From NCBI RefSeq assembly GCF_002980555.1, contig NZ_PVBT01000001.1, forward strand, positions 558,001 through 622,000: a stretch of DNA of 64,000 nucleotides, read 5' to 3'. The stretch comes from Phyllobacterium myrsinacearum (lineage in GTDB: Bacteria > Pseudomonadota > Alphaproteobacteria > Rhizobiales > Rhizobiaceae). The notes beneath the pieces were generated by a model that did no database searches, had not been told where the DNA came from, and was given only the letters and a program-made list of their open reading frames with translations. Below are positions 26,216-35,538 of the stretch, piece by piece. The position numbers and the translations under genes were made by a program. Numbering within the stretch: the first letter of the stretch is position 1; each line of letters opens with the position of its first letter.

Positions 26216-27055
26216 ATGAGCGCAGTGACGTCAAAATTGCCGAAGTTCGAAGCGGGCCATGTCTGGCTTGTCGGGGCCGGGCCGGGTGATCCTGGGCTCT
26301 TGACGCTGCATGCGGTCAATGCGCTCGAACAGGCGGATGCCATTGTCTATGACGCGCTGGTCAATGAGGAATGCCTTTCCTTTGCCCGTGCGGACGCGGA
26401 ACTCGAATATGCCGGCAAGCGCGGCGGCAAGCCGTCGCCCCAGCAGCGCGATATCTCCTTGCGCCTGGTGGAACTGGCCAAGGCCGGCAAACGGGTGCTG
26501 CGCCTGAAGGGCGGTGATCCCTTCGTTTTCGGCCGGGGCGGCGAGGAAGCGCTGACACTGGTCGAACACGGCATTCCTTTCCGCATCGTGCCGGGAATCA
26601 CCGCGGGTATTGGCGGGCTCGCCTATGCGGGCATTCCGGTGACCCACCGTGAGACCAACCAGAGCGTGACCTTCCTGACCGGACACGACGCGACGGGCCT
26701 CATTCCCGATACGATGGACTGGACGAGCATTGCCAAGGGTTCATCCGTCATCGTCATGTATATGGCGATGAAGCATATTGGTGTCATCGCCGCCAAATTG
26801 ATGGCGGCGGGCCGCGCGAAGGACGAACCTATGGCCTTTGTCTGCAACGCCACGACGGGCGCGCAGACAGTGCTGGAGACGACATTGGAAAAGGCCGAGA
26901 ATGCGGTGGAGCAGGCGGGACTGCGCCCGCCCGCCATCGTTGTCATCGGCGAGGTGGTGCGGCTGCGCAACGCGCTGGACTGGCTGGGGGCGCTCGACGG
27001 GCGCGTCCTGCAGGTCGACCCGCTGGGAACACGCCGCGAAAAGGATGCGGGATGA
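26216..27055 (+). CDS. cobA: Uroporphyrinogen-III C-methyltransferase
   Basis: This 279-residue SUMT makes precorrin-2 from uroporphyrinogen III, the entry step to the corrin ring. Motifs are LVGAGPGDPGLLTLHA (about residues 17-32), RLKGGDPFVFGRGGEE, GIPVTHR and FVCNATTGAQ. I start at 26216, which follows GGGGAG; an upstream ATG at 26186 would add ten residues without conservation. It overlaps cobB by 4 bases (ATGA). Confidence 0.94.
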   Translation: MSAVTSKLPKFEAGHVWLVGAGPGDPGLLTLHAVNALEQADAIVYDALVNEECLSFARADAELEYAGKRGGKPSPQQRDISLRLVELAKAGKRVLRLKGGDPFVFGRGGEEALTLVEHGIPFRIVPGITAGIGGLAYAGIPVTHRETNQSVTFLTGHDATGLIPDTMDWTSIAKGSSVIVMYMAMKHIGVIAAKLMAAGRAKDEPMAFVCNATTGAQTVLETTLEKAENAVEQAGLRPPAIVVIGEVVRLRNALDWLGALDGRVLQVDPLGTRREKDAG

Positions 27056-28350
27056 AGGGCTTTGTCATCGCCGCCCCGGCTTCGGGAAGCGGCAAGACCA
27101 CGATCACCCTGGGTTTGCTGCGCGCGCTGCGCGACAGCGGCGTGAAGATTGCGCCCGCCAAGGCGGGGCCCGACTATATCGATCCGGCCTATCACAGCGT
27201 GGCCAGCGATGTGCCCTGCATCAATCTCGATCCCTGGGCCATGCGGCCGGACCTGATCAGCGCCCTGGCATCGCGTCATGCGGAAGGCGGCAAGACGCTG
27301 GTGGTCGAGGGCATGATGGGGCTTTTCGACGGCGCGCTGGATGGCAAGGGATCGGCGGCCGATCTTGCCGTGCGCCTGTCGCTGCCGGTCATTCTGGTGC
27401 TTGACTGCGCAAAACAGTCGCATTCGATTGCCGCCGTGGTCAGCGGTTTCCGGGATTTCCGCCGCACCTTGATGATTGCCGGGCTGGTGCTCAACCGCGT
27501 CGGCAGTGCCCGGCACGAGGCCATGCTGCGCGCCGCGCTGCAGCCGGTCGGCATTCCGGTTCTCGGCGCCATCGCGCGCGATCCGAGGCTGCATCTGCCG
27601 GAGCGCCATCTCGGGCTGGTGCAGGCGGGGGAACATTGCGAACTCGATGCGTTCATGGCCCATGCGGGCGCGGTCATGGGTGCGCAGATCGATCTTGCCG
27701 CGCTGCAGCAGATCGCCGGGCGTCTGGGCCCCGCCGCCTCCATGGCCAATATTGCGCGGGTGCCGCCGCTCGGCCAGCACATTGCGGTGGCGCGCGACAA
27801 TGCCTTCGCCTTTTCCTATCTGCATCTGCTCGATGGCTGGCGGCGGCGCGGCGCGCAGATCAGCTTCTTTTCGCCGCTGAACGACGAAGCTCCGGCAGCG
27901 GACAGCGATGCGGTCTATCTGCCCGGCGGCTATCCCGAACTCTATGCGGCACAGTTGGCCGCCGCCGCCAATTTTACCGCCGGTATCCGCCAGGCGGCGC
28001 AGCGCGGCATCCCGGTCTATGGGGAATGCGGCGGCTACATGGTGCTGGGCGAAAGCATCGAGGATGCCGCCGGGAAAACCCATGGCATGCTCGGGCTGCT
28101 GCCGCTGCAGACCAGCTTTGCCGAGCGCCGGATGCATCTGGGCTACCGGCGGATCGAACCGCTGGCGGCCTCGCCGTTCCCGTTTCCCTTCACCGCGCAT
28201 GAATTCCACTATGCCAGCATTGTGCGCGAAGGCGATGCCGCGCGGCTGTTTCGCGTCCGCGATGCGCTGGGCGGGGATCTTGGCGAGGCGGGTCTGCGGG
28301 TCGGCTCGGTGTCGGGGTCCTACATGCACATGATCGATATGGCCGGATGA
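27052..28350 (+). CDS. cobB: Hydrogenobyrinic acid a,c-diamide synthase
   Basis: This 432-residue CobB amidates the a and c side chains using glutamine and ATP. It has the P-loop APASGSGKTTITLGLL (residues 5-20), AKAGPDYIDPAYH, DGMMGLF-type EGMMGLFDG and a C-terminal triad glutaminase with VYGECGGYMVLG (nucleophile cysteine about residue 327). Start overlaps cobA, and its stop overlaps the cobC start. Confidence 0.95.
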   Translation: MKGFVIAAPASGSGKTTITLGLLRALRDSGVKIAPAKAGPDYIDPAYHSVASDVPCINLDPWAMRPDLISALASRHAEGGKTLVVEGMMGLFDGALDGKGSAADLAVRLSLPVILVLDCAKQSHSIAAVVSGFRDFRRTLMIAGLVLNRVGSARHEAMLRAALQPVGIPVLGAIARDPRLHLPERHLGLVQAGEHCELDAFMAHAGAVMGAQIDLAALQQIAGRLGPAASMANIARVPPLGQHIAVARDNAFAFSYLHLLDGWRRRGAQISFFSPLNDEAPAADSDAVYLPGGYPELYAAQLAAAANFTAGIRQAAQRGIPVYGECGGYMVLGESIEDAAGKTHGMLGLLPLQTSFAERRMHLGYRRIEPLAASPFPFPFTAHEFHYASIVREGDAARLFRVRDALGGDLGEAGLRVGSVSGSYMHMIDMAG

Positions 28351-29360
28351 TGCAGATTGAGCATGGCGGCGCGCTTGATCGCGCCATGGACCGGTTTGGC
28401 GGTCGGCGCGAAGACTGGATCGACCTGTCCACCGGCATCAATCCGGAGGTTTTTCCGCTGCCGTCCATGCATCCGGATCTGTGGAACCGTTTACCCGATG
28501 AAAACCTGCTGGCTGCGGCGCTCGCGGCAGCCCGCGTCTATTACCGCACCTCGGCGGACGCGGGCATTGCCGCTGCGCCCGGCACGCAGGCGCTGATCCA
28601 GATCATGCCTGAACTGACGGATCGCGGCGAGGTGGCCATCGTCGGTCCGACCTATCAGGAACACCAGTCCTCGTTCGAGCGGGCTGGCTGGACGGTAACG
28701 CCGTGCGCTGACGTCTCCGCCATCCCGCATTCGGCCCGGGTCGCCGTCATCGTCAATCCCAACAATCCGGACGGCCGCATCGTTGCAAAGGACACGCTGC
28801 TGGCGCTTGCCGGGACCTTGCAGGCGCGCGGCGGTTTCCTGATCGTCGACGAAGCCTTTGCCGATCCGCATCCCGAAACAAGCATTGCCGCGCAGTGCGG
28901 GCGCGATGGCCTGATCGTGCTCAAATCCTTCGGCAAGTTTTTTGGCCTTGCCGGCCTGCGGCTGGGTTTTGCCCTGACCAGCCCGCTGCTTGCGGCGAAA
29001 CTGACGCAGCGCATGGGGCCATGGGCTGTGTCCGGTCCGGCGCTGGCGATTGCCCGGCACGCCTTTACCGACACGTCGGCGCTCGGCGCCTTCAGCACCC
29101 GCCTGACCCGGCGGCGCACGCGTCTCTCCGCGGTTTTTTCCGGGGTGGGCCTGAAGGAAATCGCCGGTACCGATCTGTTCGCGCTGGTCGAGCACGGGCG
29201 CGCCCATGCCCTGTTCGAGGCCTTGTGCGCGCAGCATGTACTGGTGCGCAAATTCGCCTATGCGCCGCAGTGGTTGCGCTTTGGCCTGCCATTGGATGAG
29301 AATGACGCAGAGACATTCCGGCAGCGGGCCGTTATAGCAATGGACGCTGTGCGCAGCTGA
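28347..29360 (+). CDS. cobC: L-threonine-O-3-phosphate decarboxylase
   Basis: This 337-residue PLP enzyme of the aminotransferase class I/II fold supplies (R)-1-amino-2-propanol phosphate for the cobalamin side chain. The fold motifs are WIDLSTGINPE, AIVGPTYQEH, NPNNPDGR and SFGKFFGLAGLRLGF, with the PLP-binding lysine in SFGK. The gene overlaps cobB by 4 bases and precedes cobD, the enzyme that uses its product. Symbol follows the Pseudomonas denitrificans naming (CobD in enterics). Confidence 0.93.
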   Translation: MMQIEHGGALDRAMDRFGGRREDWIDLSTGINPEVFPLPSMHPDLWNRLPDENLLAAALAAARVYYRTSADAGIAAAPGTQALIQIMPELTDRGEVAIVGPTYQEHQSSFERAGWTVTPCADVSAIPHSARVAVIVNPNNPDGRIVAKDTLLALAGTLQARGGFLIVDEAFADPHPETSIAAQCGRDGLIVLKSFGKFFGLAGLRLGFALTSPLLAAKLTQRMGPWAVSGPALAIARHAFTDTSALGAFSTRLTRRRTRLSAVFSGVGLKEIAGTDLFALVEHGRAHALFEALCAQHVLVRKFAYAPQWLRFGLPLDENDAETFRQRAVIAMDAVRS

Positions 29361-29389
29361 GATTTTGAATCAACGGGATCGAATCATCC

Positions 29390-30367
29390 ATGGAAATCAA
29401 CCTTTTGATTCTGTTTCTTGCCCTCTTGGCGGACCGTTATGTCGGCGATCCCGACTGGTTGTGGCAGCGGGTGCCGCATCCCGTCGTGCTGTTCGGCAAG
29501 GCCATCAGCTTCATCGACAAGCGCTTCAACCGGTCTGGACATACAGACGAGGAAAAGCGCCGCAACGGTTTCCTCGCCATGCTTGCCTTGCTGCTTGCGG
29601 CGGCAGGTATCGGCGTGCTGATCCATTGGGCGCTGACGATGATCCCGCCGTTCGGTGGCCTGATCGAGGCGCTGATCGTCGCCATATTCCTGGTGCAGAA
29701 AAGCCTGGGCGAGCACGTCGCGCGGGTTGCCGACGCGCTGCGCAATGACGGGCTGGTGGGCGCGCGCCGCGCCGTGTCGATGATCGTCGGGCGCGATCCG
29801 CAGGTGCTCGACGAGGCGGCCATTTCACGCGCTGCGATTGAAAGTCTTGCAGAGAACACGTCAGACGGGATCATTGCCCCGGCCTTCTGGTTTGCGCTGC
29901 TCGGCCTGCCGGGGCTTCTCGCCTACAAGATGCTGAACACGGCGGATTCGATGATCGGCCATCTCAATGACCGGCATCGCGACTTTGGCCGGTTTGCCGC
30001 CAAGCTCGATGATGTCGCCAACTGGATTCCGGCCCGCCTGACCGGATTGCTGATCGCCGCGGCCGCATGGATCGTGCACGGCGGCAAGGCTGCCGCCCGC
30101 TCGTTCGACGTGATGATGCGCGATGCGCGGCTGCATCGCTCGCCCAATGCCGGCTGGCCCGAGGCGGCCATGGCCGGGGCCATCGATGTCGCGCTTGCCG
30201 GACCGCGCATCTATGGCGGCGTGGTTGCCAACGAGCCGATGCTCAACGGGTCAGGTCATCGCGATGCCGGTGCCGCGCACATCGATGCGGCGCTGCGCGT
30301 CTACAGCGTTGCAACTGCGCTTTTCATGGGCGTGTTGCTCGTTCTGTTTTTTCTTGGACTGTTTTAG
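29390..30367 (+). CDS. cobD: Adenosylcobinamide-phosphate synthase
   Basis: This 325-residue integral membrane protein (CbiB in enterics) joins adenosylcobyric acid with aminopropanol phosphate. Motifs are ALLADRYVGDPDWLWQRVPHPV, ESLAENTSDGIIAPAFWF, KMLNTADSMIGH and SPNAGWPEAAMAGAI, with hydrophobic helices at the N- and C-termini. It ends the cobA-B-C-D block. Its TAG stop overlaps by 4 bases the TAA stop of the convergent ABC ATPase. Confidence 0.95.
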   Translation: MEINLLILFLALLADRYVGDPDWLWQRVPHPVVLFGKAISFIDKRFNRSGHTDEEKRRNGFLAMLALLLAAAGIGVLIHWALTMIPPFGGLIEALIVAIFLVQKSLGEHVARVADALRNDGLVGARRAVSMIVGRDPQVLDEAAISRAAIESLAENTSDGIIAPAFWFALLGLPGLLAYKMLNTADSMIGHLNDRHRDFGRFAAKLDDVANWIPARLTGLLIAAAAWIVHGGKAAARSFDVMMRDARLHRSPNAGWPEAAMAGAIDVALAGPRIYGGVVANEPMLNGSGHRDAGAAHIDAALRVYSVATALFMGVLLVLFFLGLF

Positions 30368-31992
30368 CCCTGTTCGGTGATCCGGCGGGCAAGGGCCTTG
30401 TGCAGGTCGGGTGAGGCCCGGACCAGCGCCCGGCCGGCTTCCGACAGCGGCTGGCGCAGGATTTCCTCCGTCTTGCCGCGCTCGACGATCTTGCCCTCCG
30501 ACATCACCATGACCGTATCGGTGATGGCCCGCGCCACGGCGAGATCGTGGGTGATGAACAGATAGGCGATGCCCAGCCGGTCGTTGAGGTCGGCAAAGAG
30601 ATCGAGAATCTGCGCACGGATCGACACGTCGAGGGCGGACACCGGCTCGTCGGCGACGATGAGTTTCGGCTCGGTGATGATGGCGCGGGCGATGGCGAGC
30701 CGCTGGCGCTGGCCGCCTGAGAATTCGTGCGGATATTTGTCCTTGTCGGCGCGCGGGATGCCGACCCGCTCCAGCGCGCGGTGCACCCGGTCGCGCCGCT
30801 CGCCATCGGACAATTCGCGGTCGAGCAGATAGAGCGGCTCCGCGATCAGGCGCTCGGCCTTGTGGCGCGGATTGAAGGAACCGTAGGGGTCCTGGAACAC
30901 AACCTGCATGTTGCGCCGCACCGGGCGCAGATCGTCCGGCGCCAGCTTGTCGATACGCCGCCCGGCGAAATGAATCTGGCCGTCCGTCGGATGGTCAAGG
31001 GCGAGCACCATGCGGGCGAGGGTGGACTTGCCGCAGCCCGACCGCCCGACAAGGGCCGTGGATTGCCCCGGCTTGATATCGAAGGTGACGTCGTCCACCG
31101 CCCGGAAATCCGGGTCGCGGCCAAACAGTCCCTTGCGGCGCCCCGGATAGGTGCGCGTGAGGTTGCGGATCGCCAATAACGGCCCATCCGGCGTGGTGTG
31201 CACGAGATGGTGCGGGGTGCGTTCCGGCACATGCATCGATGCCTGTGCCAGCTGGCGCGTATAGGGATGCGTCTGTTCGCTCAGGATTTGCGTGGTTTCG
31301 CCGGTGTCCATGACCTCGCCATGCCGCAGCACGGTGATCGAATGGGCCATGCCGGCGACCACGGCAAGGTCGTGGCTGATCAGCAGCAGGCCCATCCGTT
31401 CCTCGTCGACGAGGCTTTGCAGGAGGTCGAGAATCTGTGCCTGCAGGACGACATCGAGTGCGGTGGTGGGTTCGTCGGCAATCAGCAGGCGGGGTTTGAG
31501 CGCGCAGGCAATGGCAATCACCACGCGCTGGCGCTGGCCGCCGGACAGTTCATGCGGATAGCGGCTGAGCGGAAATTTTTCCGGGGGCAGGCCGACCCGG
31601 TCGAGGATGGCACGCGTCTGTTCCTCGGCGATGGCGCGGGTTGCGCCGGTGTGCAGCCTGATGCCTTCGGCTACCTGTTCGCCGATTGTCTTGACCGGGT
31701 TGAGGGCGGTCATCGGCTCCTGAAACACCATGCCGATCTCGTTGCCGCGCAGGCGGCACATCTCCGCTTCGCTGGCTGTGAGCAGATCCTTGCCGTCGAA
31801 GCGGATGTGGCCGCCGGTCCGCGCGCCGCCCGGCAAGAGCTTCATGATGCTCAGCGCCGTCATGGATTTGCCTGAACCGGATTCGCCGACAAGCGCGCGG
31901 ATTTCGCCTGTCCTGACCGAAAGGTCGATGCCTTTCAGGGCCTCGAACGCACCGCTGCGCAGGGTCAGCTTGCTGATTTCAAGCAGGTTCAT
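30364..31992 (-). CDS. Double-domain peptide-type ABC transporter ATP-binding protein
   Basis: This 542-residue protein has two complete ABC ATPase domains, a DppD/DppF-type fusion as in YejF and GsiA. Domain 1 has [21 protein letters not shown] and [11 protein letters not shown]; domain 2 has [23 protein letters not shown] and [12 protein letters not shown] start at 31992 ([14 protein letters not shown]); the open frame upstream reads through the permease gene. ATGA overlap with the permease indicates coupling. It powers an importer for peptides or peptide-like compounds. Confidence 0.92.
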   Translation of the reverse strand: MNLLEISKLTLRSGAFEALKGIDLSVRTGEIRALVGESGSGKSMTALSIMKLLPGGARTGGHIRFDGKDLLTASEAEMCRLRGNEIGMVFQEPMTALNPVKTIGEQVAEGIRLHTGATRAIAEEQTRAILDRVGLPPEKFPLSRYPHELSGGQRQRVVIAIACALKPRLLIADEPTTALDVVLQAQILDLLQSLVDEERMGLLLISHDLAVVAGMAHSITVLRHGEVMDTGETTQILSEQTHPYTRQLAQASMHVPERTPHHLVHTTPDGPLLAIRNLTRTYPGRRKGLFGRDPDFRAVDDVTFDIKPGQSTALVGRSGCGKSTLARMVLALDHPTDGQIHFAGRRIDKLAPDDLRPVRRNMQVVFQDPYGSFNPRHKAERLIAEPLYLLDRELSDGERRDRVHRALERVGIPRADKDKYPHEFSGGQRQRLAIARAIITEPKLIVADEPVSALDVSIRAQILDLFADLNDRLGIAYLFITHDLAVARAITDTVMVMSEGKIVERGKTEEILRQPLSEAGRALVRASPDLHKALARRITEQG

Positions 31993-32846
31993 GACCGCTC
32001 CCGCCGCATTTTCGGGTCGAGAACATCGCGCAGGCCATCGCCCAGAAGATTGAGCCCGAGCACAGTGATGACGATGGCGAGGCCGGGATAGAGCGCCATG
32101 TGCGGTGCCATGCCGATCATGGTCTGTGCCTCGAACAGCATCCGCCCCCAGCTCGGCATGGGCGGCTGCGAGCCGAGGCCGACATAGGACAGGCCCGCTT
32201 CCGCCAGAATGCCGAGCGAGAACTGGATGGTGCCCTGCACCACAAGAATGTTCATCATGTTGGGCAGGATGTGCTCGACCGTGATGAGCAGGCTGCTTTT
32301 GCCCGCTGCCTTGGCGGCCAGAATATATTCGCGCGGCCACAGCGACAGCGCCGCGCCACGGGCGACGCGGGCGAAGACCGGAATGTTGAAGATGCCGATG
32401 GCGATGATGGCGTTGATCGCGCCGGGACCGAACACGGCCGTGATCATGACGGCGGAGAGGAGGGCCGGAAAGGCGAAGACGAGATCGTTGAAGCGCATCA
32501 GGGCTTCGTCGATGATGCCGCCGCGCGCCGCTGCCCACAGGCCGAGCGGCACGCCGATACCGGCACCGATGACGACCGACACAAAGGCAACGGCAATGGA
32601 ATTGCGGCTGCCGACCATGATCATCGACAGGATATCGCGGCCGAAATGGTCAGTGCCGAGCCAATGGGCCGGGGATGGCGGTTTCAGCTTGCCGAGAATG
32701 TCGAAGGAACCGACGGCATAGGGTGTCCAGACGAAGGAGAGCGCCGCCATCAACCCCAGCAGGACGGTAATGATCAGGCCGATGACGAAGGACCGGTTGG
32801 AAAAGGCTTTCGAGATATTGGCCTGCCATTCTGTGGGCGCGCTCAT
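31989..32846 (-). CDS. ABC transporter permease, DppC type
   Basis: This 285-residue protein has an N-terminal cytoplasmic segment, a first membrane helix (about 22-45) and the binding-protein-dependent permease domain, with LGTDHFGRDILSMIMVGSRNSI and the loop containing REYILAAKAAGKSSLLI. This is typical of the second permease of dipeptide/oligopeptide importers. Its start overlaps the first permease gene and its end overlaps the ATPase gene, both by 4 bases. Confidence 0.92.
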   Translation of the reverse strand: MSAPTEWQANISKAFSNRSFVIGLIITVLLGLMAALSFVWTPYAVGSFDILGKLKPPSPAHWLGTDHFGRDILSMIMVGSRNSIAVAFVSVVIGAGIGVPLGLWAAARGGIIDEALMRFNDLVFAFPALLSAVMITAVFGPGAINAIIAIGIFNIPVFARVARGAALSLWPREYILAAKAAGKSSLLITVEHILPNMMNILVVQGTIQFSLGILAEAGLSYVGLGSQPPMPSWGRMLFEAQTMIGMAPHMALYPGLAIVITVLGLNLLGDGLRDVLDPKMRRERS

Positions 32847-33790
32847 GGGCGGCCCCGCAGGCGCGGATCGACCAGCGCATAGGAGAGATCAACCAGAAGA
32901 TTGACCAGAATGACGGTAGCAACCAGCAGCATGACCACGCCCTCGACCACGATGAGATCGCGCTGGGTGATGGCCTGGAACACCAGGCGGCCCAATCCGG
33001 GCAGATAGAAGACATTTTCGATGATGATCGTACCCGCCAGCAGGAAGGCGAACTGCAGGCCGAGAATGGTCAGGACCGGGATCAGGGCGTTGCGCAGGGC
33101 ATGCCGGTACAGCACCTTGCGGCGGGTGAGGCCCTTGGCGCGGGCCGTGCGGATATAGTCCTCGCCAAGCACGTCGAGCAGCGCGGAACGGGTGACGCGG
33201 GCAAGAATGGCAGCCTGCGGCAGGCCCAGCGCGATGGAGGGCAGGATCAGCGATTTGAACCCGGCCCAGATACCGGCATTCCAGCCGGGAAAGCCACCCG
33301 CCGGAACGAGGCGCAGGCTGACGGCGAAGACATAGACCAGCAGCAGCGCGAACCAGAAATTGGGAATGGCAACGCCGACCTGGGCAATCGCCATCGTGCC
33401 GCTGTCGGCCATTGTGCCGCGCCGTGACGCGGAAAACAGGCCGACGGGAATAGCAATGATTGTCGACAGGAACAGCGAGATGAGCGCCAGCGGCAGGGAA
33501 ACGGCGACGCGTTCGGAGATGAGGTTCAGGACCGGAACCGAATAGGTATAGGACTTGCCGAAATCGCCGGTGAGGAGCCCGCCGATCCAGCTGAAATAGC
33601 GCACGAGCAGGGGCTGGTCGAGCCCCATCTGCTGCTGCAGGGCCCGCACGGCATCCTCGGTGGCGTTCATGCCAAGCATGAGCCGGGCCGGATCACCCGG
33701 CACGATTTCCAGCACGATGAACACGACGATGGAAGCGGCCAGCAGCGTCAGGATGCCGATCAGAATCCGCTTCGACACGTAGTTCAGCAT
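32843..33790 (-). CDS. ABC transporter permease, DppB type
   Basis: This 315-residue permease begins MLNYVSKRILIGILTLLAAS and has PGDPARLMLG, DQPLLVRYFSWIGGLLTGDFGKSY and the loop EDYIRTARAKGLTRRKVLYRHALRNALIP, hallmarks of DppB/OppB. It is separated from the binding-protein gene upstream by 205 bases, nearly filled by a RIME-like repeat, and is coupled to the second permease. Confidence 0.92.
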   Translation of the reverse strand: MLNYVSKRILIGILTLLAASIVVFIVLEIVPGDPARLMLGMNATEDAVRALQQQMGLDQPLLVRYFSWIGGLLTGDFGKSYTYSVPVLNLISERVAVSLPLALISLFLSTIIAIPVGLFSASRRGTMADSGTMAIAQVGVAIPNFWFALLLVYVFAVSLRLVPAGGFPGWNAGIWAGFKSLILPSIALGLPQAAILARVTRSALLDVLGEDYIRTARAKGLTRRKVLYRHALRNALIPVLTILGLQFAFLLAGTIIIENVFYLPGLGRLVFQAITQRDLIVVEGVVMLLVATVILVNLLVDLSYALVDPRLRGRP

Positions 33791-33817
33791 GGGCTCTTTG
33801 ACCCTGGATAGGGGTGC

Positions 33818-33981
33818 TCACCCCCCTCTGTCCTGCCGGACATCTCCCCCACAAGGGGGGAGATCACATCGGCACGCGCGCTTTCGCTGATATTGCAATG
33901 TCTCAGAACCATTCGAAACAGCTGTGAAAGCTGATCTCCCCCCTTGTGGGGGAGATGGGCGGCAGCCCAGAGGGGGGTGAA
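33818..33981. repeat. RIME-like palindromic intergenic repeat, copy 2
   Basis: The left arm starts CACCCCCCTCTGTCCTGCCG and leads into ACATCTCCCCCACAAGGGGG; the right arm has GATCTCCCCCCTTGTGGGGG and ends CAGAGGGGGGTGA. It separates the binding-protein gene from the first permease gene of the same ABC operon. It is the same element as at 6756 and 40747. Confidence 0.85.
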
Positions 33982-33995
33982 AGAACCATGCAGGG

Positions 33996-35480
33996 TTACT
34001 CGGCCCATTTCACGGCCGTCAGGTCATTGGCCGGAATGGGGCCGTTTTCCCACAGTCCTTCGACCTTGGCATCCCAGATGCCGGTTTTCGGCAGCTGGAA
34101 GAGAAAGGCGACCGGCGCATCGGCGGCGAGAATTTTCTGCGCCTGCTGGTAGAGTTGCGTGCGTTTGGCCGTATCGGAGGTCGCCTCGATCTGCTTGATC
34201 ACCTCGCGGAAGGCCGGGCTGGTGTAGTTGAAATAATAATTGTCGCGGGCAAAAATGTTGAGATCGTTCGGCTCGGTGTGCGACACGATGGTCATGTCGT
34301 AATCCCGGCCCTTGAACACCTGCTCCAGCCACTGCGCCCATTCCACCGGAATGATCTCGGCTTCAACGCCGATTTCACGCAATTCGGCGGCAATGATCTC
34401 GCCGCCGCGCCGGGCATAGACAGGAGGCGGCAGTTTCAGCGTGGTTTTGAAACCGTTGGGATGACCGGCCTCCGCCAGCAGTTTCTTCGACAGTGCGGGA
34501 TCATAGGCGGACTCGGCGGTCAGGTCGATATAGGCGGGGTGGTGCGGCGGAAAAAACGAGCCGATGGGTGTTCCCAGGCCGAACATGGCGCCGTCGATCA
34601 GGGTCTTGCGGTCGATGGCGTGGCCGATGGCCTGCCTGACCTTGAGATTGTCGAAGGGCGGCTTCTGGTTGTTCATGCCAAGGACGGTCTCACCTTCCGT
34701 GGTGCCGATGACCACCTTGAAGCGCGGATCGGCCTGAAACTGCGGTACGGCCTCATAGCTCGGAAAGACGGGAAACGCCTGTACGTCACCGGCAAGCAGC
34801 GCGGCCGTTGCCGCGGCCGGATCGGGGATGATGCGGAACGTCGCCTTATCAAGGGCAACCGGCGTGCCCCAATAGGCCGGATTTCTGGAGATGACGATCT
34901 GTGAGCCCTTGGCCCAGGTATCAAACTTGAAAGGCCCGGTGCCGATGGGCTTTTCCTTGTTGGTGTCGGCGCTTTCCGGCGCGACGATGACTGCGGCGGC
35001 CCAGCCCATATTGTAGAGGAAATCGCCATTGGGCTGCTTGAGCGTGACCTTGACGGTCAGCGGATCGACAACCTCCACCGTATCGATGGCGGCAAAGAGC
35101 GGCTTTTGCGGATTGACGGATTTGTCGTCCCGCGCCCGGTCGAGCGAGAATTTGACATCCTGCGCGTCAAAGGCCGTGCCGTCGTGGAATTTCACGTCCT
35201 TATGCAGCTTGAAGGTGTAGACCTTGCCGTCTTCCGACACGGTCCAGCTCTCGGCAAGGGCGGGCAGAACCTCGCCCTTGGCATTGATGCGCGTCAGCCC
35301 CTCGAACACATTGGCGTAGACGACTTCGCCAATCGCAGTGGCCGCACCGGCCGTCGGATCGAGATGCGGCGGCTCCAGCACGACGCCCAGCACGAGATCG
35401 GTTTTGGCGGCAAGGGATGCGGTGGCGGAAAGCAGGACAAGCGCGCTGGCCGCAAGGGCCGACTTCCAGAATGTGTTCAC
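33996..35480 (-). CDS. Peptide-type ABC transporter substrate-binding protein
   Basis: This 494-residue SBP_bac_5 family protein has a signal peptide (MNTFWKSALAASALVLLSAT then ASLAAK) and family motifs such as TRINAKGEVLPALAESWTVSEDGKVYTFKL, KFHDGTAFDAQDVKFSLDRARD and IGTGPFKFDTWAKGS. It is the periplasmic ligand receptor of the importer encoded downstream. The ligand could be a dipeptide or an N-acyl amino acid derivative, given the M20 deacylase gene 58 bases upstream. Confidence 0.92.
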   Translation of the reverse strand: MNTFWKSALAASALVLLSATASLAAKTDLVLGVVLEPPHLDPTAGAATAIGEVVYANVFEGLTRINAKGEVLPALAESWTVSEDGKVYTFKLHKDVKFHDGTAFDAQDVKFSLDRARDDKSVNPQKPLFAAIDTVEVVDPLTVKVTLKQPNGDFLYNMGWAAAVIVAPESADTNKEKPIGTGPFKFDTWAKGSQIVISRNPAYWGTPVALDKATFRIIPDPAAATAALLAGDVQAFPVFPSYEAVPQFQADPRFKVVIGTTEGETVLGMNNQKPPFDNLKVRQAIGHAIDRKTLIDGAMFGLGTPIGSFFPPHHPAYIDLTAESAYDPALSKKLLAEAGHPNGFKTTLKLPPPVYARRGGEIIAAELREIGVEAEIIPVEWAQWLEQVFKGRDYDMTIVSHTEPNDLNIFARDNYYFNYTSPAFREVIKQIEATSDTAKRTQLYQQAQKILAADAPVAFLFQLPKTGIWDAKVEGLWENGPIPANDLTAVKWAE

Positions 35481-35538
35481 TCAACTCTCCCCAAATCTTT
35501 GCGGTAAACCCCATGCAGATCAGCATATTTTTATTGGT